Of a DNA stretch of 64,000 nucleotides, positions 1 to 11,239 are shown piece after piece. Numbering within the stretch: the stretch's first letter is position 1; the number at the start of each line of letters is the position of its first letter. Where the stretch lies: contig NC_049994.1 of NCBI RefSeq assembly GCF_000003815.2, positions 16,104,523-16,168,522 on the forward strand. Reading direction: 5' to 3'. The stretch is from Branchiostoma floridae (taxonomy: Eukaryota > Chordata > Leptocardii > Amphioxiformes > Branchiostomatidae). The notes under the pieces were generated by a model. That model did not search any database, had not been told where the DNA came from, and worked only from the letters and a program-made list of their open reading frames with translations. The translations under genes were made by a program, and so were the position numbers.

Positions 1-833
1 TTTAAGCTTTATAACACACTCAAAGTTTCCACAATCCCTTATTTCGGAGACCCAAACCCATCAAATGTTCTTGCACACCATCTTCACATCTGAAGGAGCT
101 CGAGGATTCCCGATTTTCTTGTAAACTCCCAAAAGAGCAATTAACTTTATACATGTCAAAGGGAGTTGTCAACTTTTTGACCCTATCATATGTTGGCATC
201 CATCTGTCTCGGAAGACGATGGTAGGCAGACATGGTGGGTTTGAGGCGACCCGTCTGCCTGGCCTGCACTTAAGTTTTTAAGAATGAAAGAGAGGTGTGC
301 ACTTCCTTCTCCACACTCTCGTAAACTGACGCACTAAGTCCTACAGGAGAAACTAGGTCCTACAGCCGCAACTAGGTACTCATTTACACCTGAGTTAAGT
401 GAGGAAAGTCGTGTAAAGTGCCTATCCAAGACGTACATTAATCAGTTGACCCGGCGTGGTGACAAGAATGACGTGAATCATTCATGGCAAGTACGTTAGC
501 ACGACCAAAATGGCCAGATAATGGGTCAACCTTGTTAGGGGTTTGCGTGATGGTGGTGGTGGGGGGGGGGGGGGGGCAACATGGTGATATACATCATTCA
601 CCCGTACGGGAAACCTGGCGTAAACCCCTCCACCGATGATGATGAAAAGGAGGTCCCCACAACGCTTTCCGCTGAATTCGGAAAATCGTATTATGCCCAA
701 TTCGAAGAAGTCGCAAAATCTGGCTGTCTCGATATGGATTATGCGAGCAAAGCGTATTTCCCTACGAATTTCTAGAAATTGACACAGGCTGCATACGCCT
801 AACGGTGAAGACTATGCAGACATCCATTAAATA
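1..833. other. Intergenic, dispersed-repeat remnants
   Basis: I see no gene here. The piece around 370-440 (gaggaaagtcgtgtaaagtg) matches the end of the repeats near 21,840-22,110 and 44,570-44,810. The stretch near 590-640 (catcattcacccg) matches, in inverse orientation, part of 23,955-23,995. A run of G lies at about 559-576. The short open frames are low-complexity or repeat-derived. Confidence 0.6.
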
Positions 834-1668
834 ATACCCTGTCACATTATCATTTATTTTCAAACTTTTCTAAGAGAGCTACACAATGATAACAAAGGTG
901 GATCCGCTAAAAACAAACTAAGGTCTTACAGACTGTTCAAAACCACCTACTGTATACTGCAGAAAAATACCTGGATATTGACAATATTCGGCACAGGACG
1001 GCCGTCACAAAACTACGAATCAGTTGCCATAACTTACACATTGAAACCGGAAGACATAACCGCACTCCTTTGGAACAACTAATATGTAGATACTGCAATC
1101 TAGATAAGTTAGAAGACGAACATCATTTTGTAGTAGAATGCAGTTTGTACAAGAAAGAGAGAGCTGAACTCTATAGACTGATAGAACCCATGTTCCCCCA
1201 CTTCATACAACTAAGCAATATAGACAAATTTATATTCCTTATGAATTTAGACAAACCTTTACTTATAAAGCATATCTGTTTCTATATTTTCAATATCACA
1301 AAGAAACGAGAAGAAGTCGAATTCACGCAGTAGAATACGATTCTTGAGTATTGTAGATTCGTTGTACATATTCCATGTACTAGTATATCTTGTTGCGACC
1401 TGTACTGAACCCAGTGGGTATGTATGTACAACAAAGGTCTTCATTCATTATCCACGATCTTCGGGCGTATCGATGGAAGATCGGCCATATTTAAGATCGA
1501 CAGAGGGTTGCACGTATTTTTCACCTGAAAAACTGACCCTGTCACATATAAGCTATACTTTGTACCTTGTACAATTGTTGTGCAATAAAGTTTTTATAAT
1601 AAACGAGGCTCGGGCGATTGCCGCAGAATCGTTGTCCGATCGATTTTCGCAGAATGTGACAGGGGTAT
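834..1668. mobile_element. Inverted-repeat DNA element split by a LINE fragment
   Basis: The left end reads taccctgtcacattat and the right end atgtgacaggggtat, an inverted pair. Between about 848 and 1450 lies unrelated sequence that includes a LINE reverse-transcriptase fragment. From about 1453 the text resumes with cgatcttcgggcg, which directly follows the left terminal repeat in the related element at 61,093-61,910. The simplest reading is a small non-autonomous DNA transposon into which a truncated LINE inserted just inside its left end. No target duplication could be assigned. Confidence 0.6.
950..1333 (+). pseudogene. Truncated LINE reverse-transcriptase C-terminus
   Basis: One frame, open from about 950 to a stop at 1331-1333, encodes the tail of a non-LTR retrotransposon polyprotein. 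It has the typical run of basic residues (RHRTAVTKLRISCHNL), then the Cys/His cluster CRYCNLDKLEDEHHFVVEC (C-x2-C ... H-x4-C), then a helical, lysine-rich tail. This zinc-knuckle-like block ends many LINE ORF2 proteins. Nothing upstream encodes the polymerase domain, so this is a 5'-truncated dead copy. The exact clade cannot be given. Confidence 0.65.
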
Positions 1669-4600
1669 CGGGCGTAGGGTGAAATACGCAACCGTAATGA
1701 TCTCATGAATTTTCTGAAAGCAGTTCTGAAATTAAGCAGATCTGTGTTCATAGAAAGTAGGACGTTCCATATAACGTCCTTGATAGAAGATAGGATATTT
1801 TGAATTTTCATAGAGGTCAATTTAGAACGGATGTTGATTTGTAAACATTGGATTTTTTTAATCCAGTGTTGTAGATCCAGTTGTGTGACTGTGCTTCAAG
1901 ATTTGAGGCAAAGATTGTAAATCCAAACAGGGCTTCTCGGAATAGCCTGTCCGAAAAGGTCTGCCTGAGGGTATGTGTTGTAAGGAACAAAAGTACATAA
2001 TTTTTCTTGTGCACAGAAATTAAAACACTGGTGGATAGTGTGACCACTGTTGTTATTTCTGTGCATAAGACACAAATACATGTTTGTAGCTGTGAGGCTT
2101 ACGATTTGTACCTTGCAGCGTAGTAGGTTATTGTGAAATATGTGTATAACATTGTGTGCTCAAGAAGCGTTGACGTTGAAAAAGTCATTCAGTGAGTCAT
2201 TCTATTCTACGTATCAGCCAGCTCTTAAAATACATGGTTCAATCTAAAGGAACCCCCTTAAAGCTTTCCTTTGGAATATATCACCAGAAATTGATGTACA
2301 ATGGGTGTGAATATATCTATCAACGAGTGGATCCACAGTTTTGATAAAAATCCTTGCATTTACTCGAAAACATCTATTTCGATTAGCATATGATCATCCA
2401 CCATTTCCAAGTTTTACAATTGCTTCAGACAACTTAACTTACCACAAGCACAATGGACAAAGCCAGAGGTATGATTGAGTGCAATTACATTAGTTTACCG
2501 TTGAGGCATGGAAACGCAATTGGCATTTTTTGCCACAAGATGGCGGCCAAAATGAAAGGTAGAAAGAAAACAATGCACACGGACCGGAAAACACTGATGA
2601 CAAAACAGACCGAAATCGTAGCAACACTTTTTGAGACTGCCATGTTTCCTATAGCTTTCTGCAGTCTACAACGGACAAACTCTCGTCTGATCCCTGAGTA
2701 AAAATCATTGTCTACACATATACATATACCTGAGCTCATGTTTTTGATTGATGGGGAGCAGATAACATGCGCGGATATTTCCTACCTGTGCTACTCGGGA
2801 GAGTTGTTTTCAGCACCGCTAAGGCTTCCTCTGTCTTACGACGTCCCATACTATGCCCTTGCTACTGAAAAATCCGTGTGACTAGCATCAACTACTAGGC
2901 TGTGTTCTTGACTGGGATCGTGTTTTTGATTGATGGGAACCAGAAGATAACATGCACGGATATTTCCTACCTTTTTTACTCGGAGAGTTGTTTCAGCGCC
3001 CCTATAGGCTTCCCCTGTCCAACGAAGTCCTTGCTCTGTCCCTGCTACTGAAAAATCCGTGTGACCAGCATCGACCACTAGCATCTATAGCCAGGTGTAA
3101 ATAAGACCGTGGGGACCAAATCTGGTCCTCAAAGTGGTTGACCTGGTTGTAGTCTTGAAGAAGAGTTGTCGTGAGTTCCGATGAGCGGGACGAACCATTA
3201 TTTTCTGGGGGTACTTTTAAAGGACACACACGATAAATAACGTAGAACTGAAGAACAATAAAGTAAATTCGCTTGTACCGAATTGGTGTGCAAATTGTTA
3301 CAAAGGGGAGAACAGTCAATGCCATTCGTAAGGAACGTTCAAAATTGTTGATCCCCCTACACGTTTATTATGTTCTCCCGAAGGACCGACCCAGCTGGTA
3401 ATATAAATACGCAAAATGTTTGCATGTCCGTGTTCTATGTTTTTATTTGCATTTTAAAGGTCCTGGCTCTAGTAGATTTGCTTCTGAAACATTTCCAGCC
3501 GGTAGGACTTTGTGCACGACAGACACAACATTAAAGTTTATCAAGTTTATACTTTAAACATGCGAAGAAAAGTCTAAACCAGCACTTATATGCTGTACAA
3601 CGACTCATCCAATCAGATTGACGTACAGCCTTTTTGTAATCTAAATTTTCTTTTTCTGAAAAGAAATCAATGTAAACAAAGCAGGGTGCAACAACAGCTG
3701 TCCTGCGTATGACCTAATTTGCGGGATAGCCATCGCCCGTCGCGTGTAAATGTGAATATTACAGGTGTGTGGATGCAAGGGGAATACTTCACAACAAAAG
3801 AGAGACTCAGGATGCCCTCCTGGGACCAATTTAGCGAGGGGTCGATCGTTGGTATAAAAGGTACGAAAATGGAGTCTTTTGTCTTCGCTTTAGAATCAGG
3901 TGATTTTTCTAACCCAGATTAGACGTATTGCTTACAAGAAAATTGTAAACAAAATATTTTAAATCATACACCACGTTGAAACATCTTCAGTTCCTTGGTA
4001 TATTTGTCTATTTATTAGAATCTAAGAGCTCAGTTGTTAAAACATTGTACTCGATATATGATTGTGTGTAGATTTTATCGCAAATAATCCCAAAATGTTC
4101 TGTGCATTTATCTGTATTACCATTCAGAATAATACACCAGCAAATCATGTTGATTAAGTTACCGTAATCGATTCTTTAAAATTTTTGCTGATTTTCACAT
4201 TGTTGCACTTCATAGACAGCAAAATAATTTCCAGAGAAACATAAACACTGCTCCTTTTCATACGAACATAGCTGTAATTGATGTTGCAACCATAACACGA
4301 GAAAGGCAGCATTTGCAAGCAAATGCATAATGTCTATCATCTCATGGTCCAGCCTAACAAACTACTGTTCTGATTTTTCTTACTAAAACACATTCAAGTA
4401 CTAGTATACGAAGACCAGCCCCTCAAGCTCTGTCCTGCCACCTGCTACATGTAAACGAACGTCACAGGGCGTCTGCTACCGTGATCTTCAGTAACCATGG
4501 CAACAACCGTCTGGCCCAGGTCATTGACCTTGTTCATTTGGAAGAAACATCTACATCTGCTTTATATTTTACTAGACAAAGCCTAGCGTAGGGCATGGCG

Positions 4601-4725
4601 TCTTGGACAAACTCAGAGGCCTTACCCTAGTGTGGCAACTGAGCAAAACAATATGTTTCTTCCGAAAGTTACAACAATTTTTCATCAATTTCTTCCGAAA
4701 ATAATTGGTAGGCTATAGGGTGGTA
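1669..4725. other. Intergenic spacer without a recognised gene
   Basis: Open frames at 2453-2701 (82 codons) and 3002-3325 (107 codons, minus) have no recognisable domain, and parts overlap a tandem duplication at 2742-3090. I see no splice-linked conserved peptide. The sequence is AT-rich and lacks obvious promoter structure. Confidence 0.5.
2742..3090. repeat. Two-copy tandem duplication, ~180 bp unit
   Basis: The text beginning tttttgattgatgggg at about 2742 recurs at about 2922 and runs in parallel through atttcctacc, gagagttgtttcagc, ggcttccctgt and ctactgaaaaatccgtgtga. The copies have diverged by substitutions and small indels. Confidence 0.8.
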
Positions 4726-4970
4726 GGATATAGAATTCTTTTCCACAACCAGTAGGTACTTACTTGGCTTACGTTTTGATGTCTCTCAGACACCTTCCTC
4801 AAAGCTTCTGACTCGAGTTCTGCTTCTCCTCTTCTGCAAAAGCGCCACCTACATCGGTTACTTATAGCGGCGAGAATCAGAACTCCATTCAGAAGCTCTG
4901 AGGAGGATGTCTGAGAGACATTGAAACGAAAGAGTACCTACTGGTTGTAGAAAAGAATTCTTCTATATCC
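4726..4970. mobile_element. Foldback (MITE-like) element, ~245 bp
   Basis: Nearly the whole element is an inverted repeat. The left end, ggatatagaattcttttcca, pairs with the right end, agaaaagaattcttctatatcc. The inner arms (gtctctcagacaccttcctc and gaggaggatgtctgagagac) also pair. The loop is about 50 bp. It lies only 40 bp beyond the stop codon of the first galactosyltransferase gene, so it may sit in that gene's 3' UTR. Confidence 0.75.
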
Positions 4971-5010
4971 AATATGCTTTATTCCGTGACGGTAAACATA
5001 TATATATAAA

Positions 5011-6429
5011 CTATTGGGGCAGCCTGCGACAAGCGTTGATAATCAGCCAGAACTTGGTCATTAACTCTGGCTCCGTTACGCTATGAGACGCCAATAGCCA
5101 ATCCAAACCACAGTAGTTAACATCTACAAATATAGGATAAAAACCATCATGATGTGTTGGATCTATACCCAGTTTCTCTGCACACAGTCCAACATATACA
5201 TCCTCTATGAACAAGTACTTAACCTTGAACGACACCTCGTACAAAGGCCTTATGATGTCGTTTGAAATCACGAAAGCGAAGCCAGCAGTGTATTTAGGAT
5301 ACACATCTCTCGGAAAATCATCTTCGCTGACGTACCACTTAGGTATGAAAAAGGGATCTCGAAGTGGTTTCGTCCCGCTGTATGTATAACCCATTAACAA
5401 CCCTTTAATGTTTCTATTCTGTAGACCCTGTAGATAGTTCATGAAGGGAATCCGGTTCACGAAAGTGTTATCCGTAGCTTTCAGCACAAATTCCGCATTA
5501 GCACAGAACTGGGAGGCCCATCTCAGACACATGATCGTCTTCAGAGTTGCATTGCGGTGCGTGTCGTCAAAGTCTTCCTGGATGATGTCTCTGTAAATTC
5601 GGTTCTCTTCCTCCAGAGCTGTCTGCTTGGCCACATCGCCCGTCTTGCCTATCGCGAAGACAGTTTTGATGCCTAGCCCGGCCATGTTGGATTCCTTCCC
5701 CCAGGTCTGCCTGATGCCGTTCCGCTGTCTCATGTTCTCTACCACTGACGTCACCAAGATCAGCAGGAAGACGTCCTGATTCTCGCACTTGCCGGGATTG
5801 TTGATAACAAAGGAGTACGGGTGTGGGTTGACTACACCAGTCTCAGATCCTTTGTCTGGTACTGTCGTAAGCCTGAGAAGAACCCTTTCGACCAATTTGT
5901 TATAGTCATCTCGCTGTGTGTCTTCTGATGCTGTCTGAATGACATCCTGGCCCAACTTAGATTCTATGGAACCTGCCATTCGATGCTCGTGTTCTATAGA
6001 ACCTGCAATTCGTTGCTCGTGTTCTATAGACTTCGCCGTTCGAAGCTTGTCTTTTTTAGACTTCGCCGTTCGAAGCTTGTCTTCTTTAGAATTCGCCGTT
6101 CGAAGCTTGTCTTCTTTAGAATTCGCCGTTCGAAGCTTGTCTTCTTTAGAATTCGCCGTTCGAAGCTCATGTTCTACAAGGGGTCCTCTTCGATGCTGCA
6201 CTTCGCCGGTGGCCCGGTAGGATTTCTGAACCAAACGAGTTTTTTCCCGTTTTAGCCGTGTCGCTTCTAGCACCGCCTCTTTACCTGCAATTTCATCACC
6301 ATCTGTCTGCAGCTGTGAGAAGCGATGTTCCAGGTTTCTCACTCTCTTCTGCATTAGATGTATGTGTAAAACTGCGCTTGCGACAGATAGCAGAAGTATG
6401 GCGCTCACGGCTCGCCCATTCCGACCCAT
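5011..6429 (-). CDS. Beta-1,3-galactosyltransferase-like protein A (GT31), DxD degenerate
   Basis: A single-exon frame of 472 codons. It predicts a type II Golgi protein: a short basic tail, a signal-anchor at about residues 9-26 (AILLLSVASAVLHIHL), a coiled stem at about 27-160 containing a ten-residue repeat, then a GT31 domain. Family motifs present are RQTWG, FAIGKT, LKTIMCLRWA, FIPKWYVS, KYTAGFAFV, EDVYVG and HHDGF. Family members move galactose or GlcNAc from UDP-sugar to glycans. The metal-binding motif, normally DDD (DxD) after VMKxD, reads TDN here (VLKATDNTFVN), so both outer aspartates are missing and catalysis is doubtful. It is the 3'-most of three same-strand paralogues. Which vertebrate B3GALT is closest cannot be told by eye. 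Confidence 0.88.
   Translation of the reverse strand: MGRNGRAVSAILLLSVASAVLHIHLMQKRVRNLEHRFSQLQTDGDEIAGKEAVLEATRLKREKTRLVQKSYRATGEVQHRRGPLVEHELRTANSKEDKLRTANSKEDKLRTANSKEDKLRTAKSKKDKLRTAKSIEHEQRIAGSIEHEHRMAGSIESKLGQDVIQTASEDTQRDDYNKLVERVLLRLTTVPDKGSETGVVNPHPYSFVINNPGKCENQDVFLLILVTSVVENMRQRNGIRQTWGKESNMAGLGIKTVFAIGKTGDVAKQTALEEENRIYRDIIQEDFDDTHRNATLKTIMCLRWASQFCANAEFVLKATDNTFVNRIPFMNYLQGLQNRNIKGLLMGYTYSGTKPLRDPFFIPKWYVSEDDFPRDVYPKYTAGFAFVISNDIIRPLYEVSFKVKYLFIEDVYVGLCAEKLGIDPTHHDGFYPIFVDVNYCGLDWLLASHSVTEPELMTKFWLIINACRRLPQ
5975..6185 (-). repeat. 30-bp in-frame repeat encoding stem decapeptides
   Basis: About seven to eight copies of a 30-bp unit (around ttcgccgttcgaagcttgtc) encode tandem versions of a ten-residue peptide of the type LRTANSKEDK, drifting into IEHEQRIAGS-like versions. 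The copies near 6060-6160 are almost identical; those near 5975-6030 have diverged more. The unit length keeps the reading frame, so copy number can vary without breaking the protein. It lengthens the charged stem between membrane anchor and catalytic domain. Confidence 0.9.
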
Positions 6430-7305
6430 TCTCGTCTTTTATCCGGATGCGTTTCTCTAGAAGATAAAACATATGTCATCTATAACGTTCATAACTGGAG
6501 TTACAAAAGATAAACAGCATTCTCCCACCGGCTTGACCACCCACCCACCCACGACACTTACTAGTTTCTCTGTTTGCATCAAGGAACAAAAGTTTATCAA
6601 CAGCTATTACTCTAACCAGCATTCATCAGATATCACAGTTGTTACTAGTATTTTAATCCTACTAGCCTTGTCTATTTGTCAACAGTTTTTTTATCTATGT
6701 GCAAGCTTACAGGACTGACAAATTTAGATATCTGACCCACATAACAAGGTTAGTACTTTGGGCCCCAAGCTATCACTGTCTGTAATGAATGAATTCACAG
6801 ACAATTTTGTATCAAAGTTTTGATGTATATCACATATCATACATACCAGCTAGTACTCTAGAATTCTAGGAAAGCTGTGTGAAGACGTCTGTTACACATC
6901 CGAGGAAGAAAGCCCAAAACCCACCTAGTTTTTCGTCTGCTAATTGACCTCTTTTGGACGAGACCACTTTAAGAAGAGGGTTGTATTTTCAAAGGTCATA
7001 TGAAAAGTTTGACAATAGTGGTTTACAACATTTCTTTATTTGTTTGTTTATTTTGTTTTGTTTGGAAAACTAAACCTGCAATCGTTTGTACCTCCTCAAA
7101 CAGAAAAGGGCGTGCGGTTGGATCCGCCCGGATATATTCCTTATTCCTGAGGTCATTTTTTCCTTCAGGTGTGCACATGTTCTTGCCGTCCAACCGGTTT
7201 ATTTTCTTCACGATTCTTCACAGAATTAAAGATGGCCGCCATTCGTACAGTCTACTAACAGTCACTCAACCAATACATGCATGACCAATTACCCCAGGCC
7301 TGTTA

Positions 7306-7500
7306 AGGCTTAGGTCACATTTCCAAACCGGGGTCCGGTCGGGCAGCTTTGGGGGCGAACAGAATGATATAAAAGACATCAAAACACACAAAATGTTAAA
7401 ATAAGATTCGTGGGCATGATTTGTGTATATTTCTATGTATATATTTTAATTTTTCGTTTCTTAAAACATCCCGGCCGCTTTGGAAATGTGACCTAAGCCT
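7306..7500. mobile_element. MITE with 22-bp terminal inverted repeats
   Basis: The left end aggcttaggtcacatttcca is the exact inverse of the right end tggaaatgtgacctaagcct. TA dinucleotides flank both sides, which suggests a TA target duplication. The interior is non-coding. A diverged relative sits at 8078-8278. Confidence 0.8.
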
Positions 7501-8077
7501 TAGTTGGGTTCATAAGGATAAAGAGTGTATACAGTTTAATGCAGACTTAGAACACATTGTCAGAGTTTAGCAATTCATTACGAATGACTTCACATGTACC
7601 ACATTTTACTTTAAAAATACTTAATTGTATCATTGTAAGTAACGCAATACCATAGCCTGTATCAGATATTTCTTTTTCGTATGGGCCCTATTCACGATAA
7701 TTATGAATAACTTCATATAACGTAGATTATGTACATCTCTTTACCCTATTTAGCAGTAGCTTTGTGCAGTTCTAACTCCTCGAAATTCTTTCTAAATTCT
7801 CTTGATAAAACTTGGTCTCTACTACTGATTCTCTGCTTTGTTAACATGATCATTGCGTGTGTTCTGTTTCAGGCCTAGTTACTTTTAAAGCTTGTTAAAA
7901 CACATCTTCTGTTCCAGATCGTTTACACTTTCCGTCCTTTCGAATTGCAAAATGCGAGTCGAGATTTGCTTTGCTATAGATTCATCAGGCACACACGCTA
8001 TTTGTACACTGAGGTATCTTCTTCTTGGGTAAATTTACACATTCGAATGGCACACTAGAGAGTCCAAGGCCTACTTA

Positions 8078-8278
8078 AGGCCTACGACACATTTTCAAAC
8101 CGGGGCCAGGCCGGGCAGCTTTCGGGAACGAAAAGTATGATAAAAAAAGACACCAAACTACACAAGACATAAAGAGAATGGTCGTGGGCATTATTTGTGT
8201 ATATTCTTACATGTACATTTCTATTTTTGATTTCCACAAACAGCCCAACTGGGTCACGGTTTAAAATGTGACCGCGAC
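8078..8278. mobile_element. Diverged second copy of the same MITE
   Basis: It shares with the copy at 7306-7500 the left end aggcct.c.acacatttt, the block aaaccggggcc..gccgggcagcttt, cgtgggcat.atttgtgtata, and a degenerate right end (aaaatgtgacc). Its terminal repeats have decayed, so it is the older insertion. Confidence 0.7.
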
Positions 8279-8652
8279 TGAATGTGACTGAAGAGGACTG
8301 AATTTCACGTAAAGTTTGAAAACAATGCTGAATACAATATTCACGATAATGATAAATGATGTAAGTATTGTCGCTCCTTTGTGATCAACCCGGTTGTTGG
8401 ACGCGATATAAGCCCATACATTATTATGAATTATTAATGACCAATTTCAATTTTCTGAAATCATGCCCCAGTTTGTAGGCTTTAATTTGTGTTATTACTC
8501 CCATTGAAAAAGATGTATTAGATATATTGCTATGTGTATAAATCAAAAGAAACGCTTGATTGTGTACAAAAAATATGTGATTGTTTATTTACTATAACGA
8601 ACACTGTCCATTTCAACCATATTGTTGACATATATCCTTAACAGTTATCTAT

Positions 8653-9687
8653 CTATTCATGATCATAGGTTTGGCTGTCACAGTCGGACAATAAAGAGCC
8701 CCACAAGTCAGTCATAGCTCCAGGTTCCCTCACCCACTGTGAGGCCAGTAGCCACTCAGAGTTACAGGAGTCCACGTCTACGTACCAATGGTGAAACCCG
8801 TCATGGTGTACGGGAACAATTCCTAGCTTCTCCAGACAGATGCCTACGTACACGTCTTCTAGGAACAGGTATTTCGTACTCAGCGACGTTCTGTACAAAA
8901 GTTTTGCTGTATCATTGGACATCACGTATGCAAACCCCCCTGGGTATTTAGGGTATACCTCTCTTGAATATTCTCCTTTGCTCACATACCACCTGTCGAC
9001 GAATCTTAGGTCTCGGACTGGTCTGGTTTTGTTGAAAACTCGTCCAGCGACGAACTTTGTGACGCGGGCTTGGTCTTTCAAATACTTCACCAGGCTAAAG
9101 ACGTTCACGAAGGCATCGTCATTCGCTTTCATAACGTATTGGGCCTGTGGACAGAATTGTGCTGCCCACTTTAGTCCCATGATAGTTTTCAGAGTTCTGT
9201 TCCTATCGGAGTCGATGAAATTTTCCTGGATGAAGTCTTTGTGTATTTTGTTCTCGTGTTCCAACGCTCTCCGTAACGCTACATCATCCGACAGGCCTAC
9301 AGCGAACACTACCTTGATGACGACACCTGTGACGTTCGTATCCTGTCCCCATGTGTTCCGGATTTCGTACCTCTGCCTGTGGTGAAGATGTTTCGTGGAG
9401 ACGATGATGAGAAGAAAAACGTCTTCACCGCTCTTGCACTTGTCCAGATTGTTGAGAAGCAACGTGTATGGGTGCGGATTGATGAGATTAGTCCCTAAGG
9501 AAGTACTGAGGAGTCTCTCTCTATCCCTGTCGGCCTGTTCTTTAGGACCGTGCAACGCTAACCCGCGTTGTAGGTCCTTGTGCTTGGGATGTTCGATGTG
9601 CTGAGAGAGGCTGAACCAAGCTGTGATCACGGACAGGAGCAGAGCGGCGCCGATAGCGTATTGGAACCAGCCGCGATCCAAGCGCAT
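8653..9687 (-). CDS. Beta-1,3-galactosyltransferase-like protein B (GT31)
   Basis: The frame is open up to 9741, but I prefer the Met at 9687 (MRLDRGWFQY). It gives a short basic tail followed at once by a signal-anchor (AIGAALLLSVITAWFSL) and about 344 residues, a normal GT31 length. A candidate splice acceptor (ctgtatag, minus strand) at about 9720 means an upstream exon is possible. Motifs are RNTWG, FAVGLS, LKTIMGLKWAAQFC, VDRWYVS, KYPGGFAYVMS, EDVYVG and VHHDGF. The DxD region reads NDD (VMKANDDAFVN), so the first Asp is Asn and the last Asp is kept; activity is uncertain but more likely than for gene A. It is the middle gene of the tandem triplet. Its acceptor specificity is unknown. 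Confidence 0.87.
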   Translation of the reverse strand: MRLDRGWFQYAIGAALLLSVITAWFSLSQHIEHPKHKDLQRGLALHGPKEQADRDRERLLSTSLGTNLINPHPYTLLLNNLDKCKSGEDVFLLIIVSTKHLHHRQRYEIRNTWGQDTNVTGVVIKVVFAVGLSDDVALRRALEHENKIHKDFIQENFIDSDRNRTLKTIMGLKWAAQFCPQAQYVMKANDDAFVNVFSLVKYLKDQARVTKFVAGRVFNKTRPVRDLRFVDRWYVSKGEYSREVYPKYPGGFAYVMSNDTAKLLYRTSLSTKYLFLEDVYVGICLEKLGIVPVHHDGFHHWYVDVDSCNSEWLLASQWVREPGAMTDLWGSLLSDCDSQTYDHE

Positions 9688-9806
9688 CGCGTGTTTATAT
9701 GTTGCTGTCTGTTTCGAACCTATACAGAGAACATGATACACTTAGAATATATTGGGACAAGCACGACAAGATATGATAATGACACAAGAACACATACATG
9801 CACACA

Positions 9807-9872
9807 TACACACGCGCGCGCGCGCGCGCGCGCACACACACACACACACACACGCACTCACACACACGCGCG
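9807..9872. repeat. Alternating CA/CG microsatellite
   Basis: A run of cacacg, then pure CG (about 9814-9831), then CA. Alternating purine-pyrimidine DNA of this kind can adopt Z-form. It lies about 120-190 bp upstream of the preferred start of gene B. Confidence 0.9.
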
Positions 9873-10786
9873 CACAATAACAAACTCCCACTCATCCGAC
9901 CGGCTCGTCAACATATGGCTTCCTTGAATAGCTCCATCAGAAGAAAACATGGTTATCTAGATTAAACGTTACGGAATGGAAGAACAGCCATCACAAAATT
10001 AAAGTTCATCGAGCATATGGGCAAATTTTGGAAACGGTCAGGCGACGTTGTAGACAACATCCACTGTCTTCGGTCAATCACTGCTATCTGAACGTTTGAC
10101 TGTATAAAAAACGACCCAGTTGCTTGAGTAGCTACTGTATTATCTAAGTGTTCGTTTTTAATTTGGCTTCCTTTTGTTATCTTTAAGGGCTTGCATTAAA
10201 GCAAGAGAGGTGACCTAGTTTCACAGTGCATCACATGCAATAGGAAAAAAATACCTGACCAAAGCTTATCCCCTTTTGTTGTGATACTTCGTTACCATAA
10301 TTGTCTTAAGTAAATTACTCAGTTGCCCATACAACTGCCAGCTATTTCTTAAAACAAATTTTGTTTACCGTCATATTTAAGGTACATGTCGGATAGTTTT
10401 ACCTACCATAAGAAGCTAGCATAAAGTCCTCTCGTCGCCACCATTTAAGAAAGTAGGCAGTAAGATGTTGAGAACGCACACAAGCCAAGGTGCAACAGTT
10501 GTCTGACCGAACCCTGAGGCAATGTGTCACCATAGATGGGGACAGACCATTTATTCTTTATTGTTGGGTGTGTGGGGGTGATGAAGCCTGTCCATCCCGA
10601 AACTGAGTGAGAAAGGCCCGAGCATAACGAGAAAATGAGTAAAATTGTTGTTGTATTCTTGCATTTTGTTACGCAAATGCAGACCTCGACATCTTCATAT
10701 AGGTCAGAAATACATACACACAGACATAAAGGTGATGATCTCCAATTAAAAAAAAAACTAGATTTCAAGATACGTCGATGTAGGTT

Positions 10787-10910
10787 AGTCATCCAGGTAA
10801 TAAGATACGCCAAAATGCAGTTACTCAAGCAACTGGATATGGTTTTGGAAACGGTCAAATGGAAAAACGGAAACTTGACCGTTTCCAAAACCACTTTTTG
10901 GCGTAACAAG
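10787..10910. mobile_element. Hairpin element of the 'ggaaacggtca' repeat family
   Basis: The sequence agttactcaagcaactgga is followed by a tight hairpin whose arms are tggttttggaaacggtcaa and ttgaccgtttccaaaacca. Related text recurs at about 10,030-10,140, 17,265-17,340 and 57,155-57,320, which marks a dispersed non-autonomous family. Confidence 0.6.
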
Positions 10911-11239
10911 ATTTCAAGTCAATCTGGATTCATGTCGTGGTAATACTTTACGTTTGGGGCCGCATTGTTAGCAGCGACACCTAGCTGCAGTACAATATGA
11001 ACCCGTCATTATTACCTGAAGAAGGTGACAGACGGTCACGGGAACGCTGGCTGTTACATAACTTCTTAAAGTCTGCTGTAACTCATTGGTTATGAATAAA
11101 GAACTTATTCATCTATTTACCAACCCCTTGAATTCATTCACAACACTTTGACATGCTTTACTTTACCACTGCATCGGCAGAACTCAGTGGACTACTACTA
11201 CTTTAAAAGAACAAGTGACGAGTAGAAGATGCAATACTT

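Larger units (their letters stand above)
6430..8652. other. Spacer between GT31 genes A and B
   Basis: No gene is recognised. The spacer holds two copies of one MITE family (7306-7500 and 8078-8278) and otherwise AT-rich unique sequence. The promoter of gene A should lie just above 6430, but I see no clear TATA box or initiator. Confidence 0.5.
9742..11239. other. Spacer between GT31 genes B and C (5' part)
   Basis: No gene is recognised. Contents are a CA/CG microsatellite (about 9807-9872), a diverged member of the ttttggaaacggtca repeat family at about 10,030-10,140, a second member with a hairpin at 10,787-10,910, and a dispersed element near 11,015-11,050 (ttacctgaagaaggtgacag). The open frame at 10,445-10,909 on the minus strand is repeat-derived. 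Confidence 0.5.

Noticed and set aside
5939..6255. Plus-strand frames opposite the GT31 gene A stem
   Set aside because: They are antisense to the 30-bp in-frame repeat; the minus strand has the conserved enzyme.
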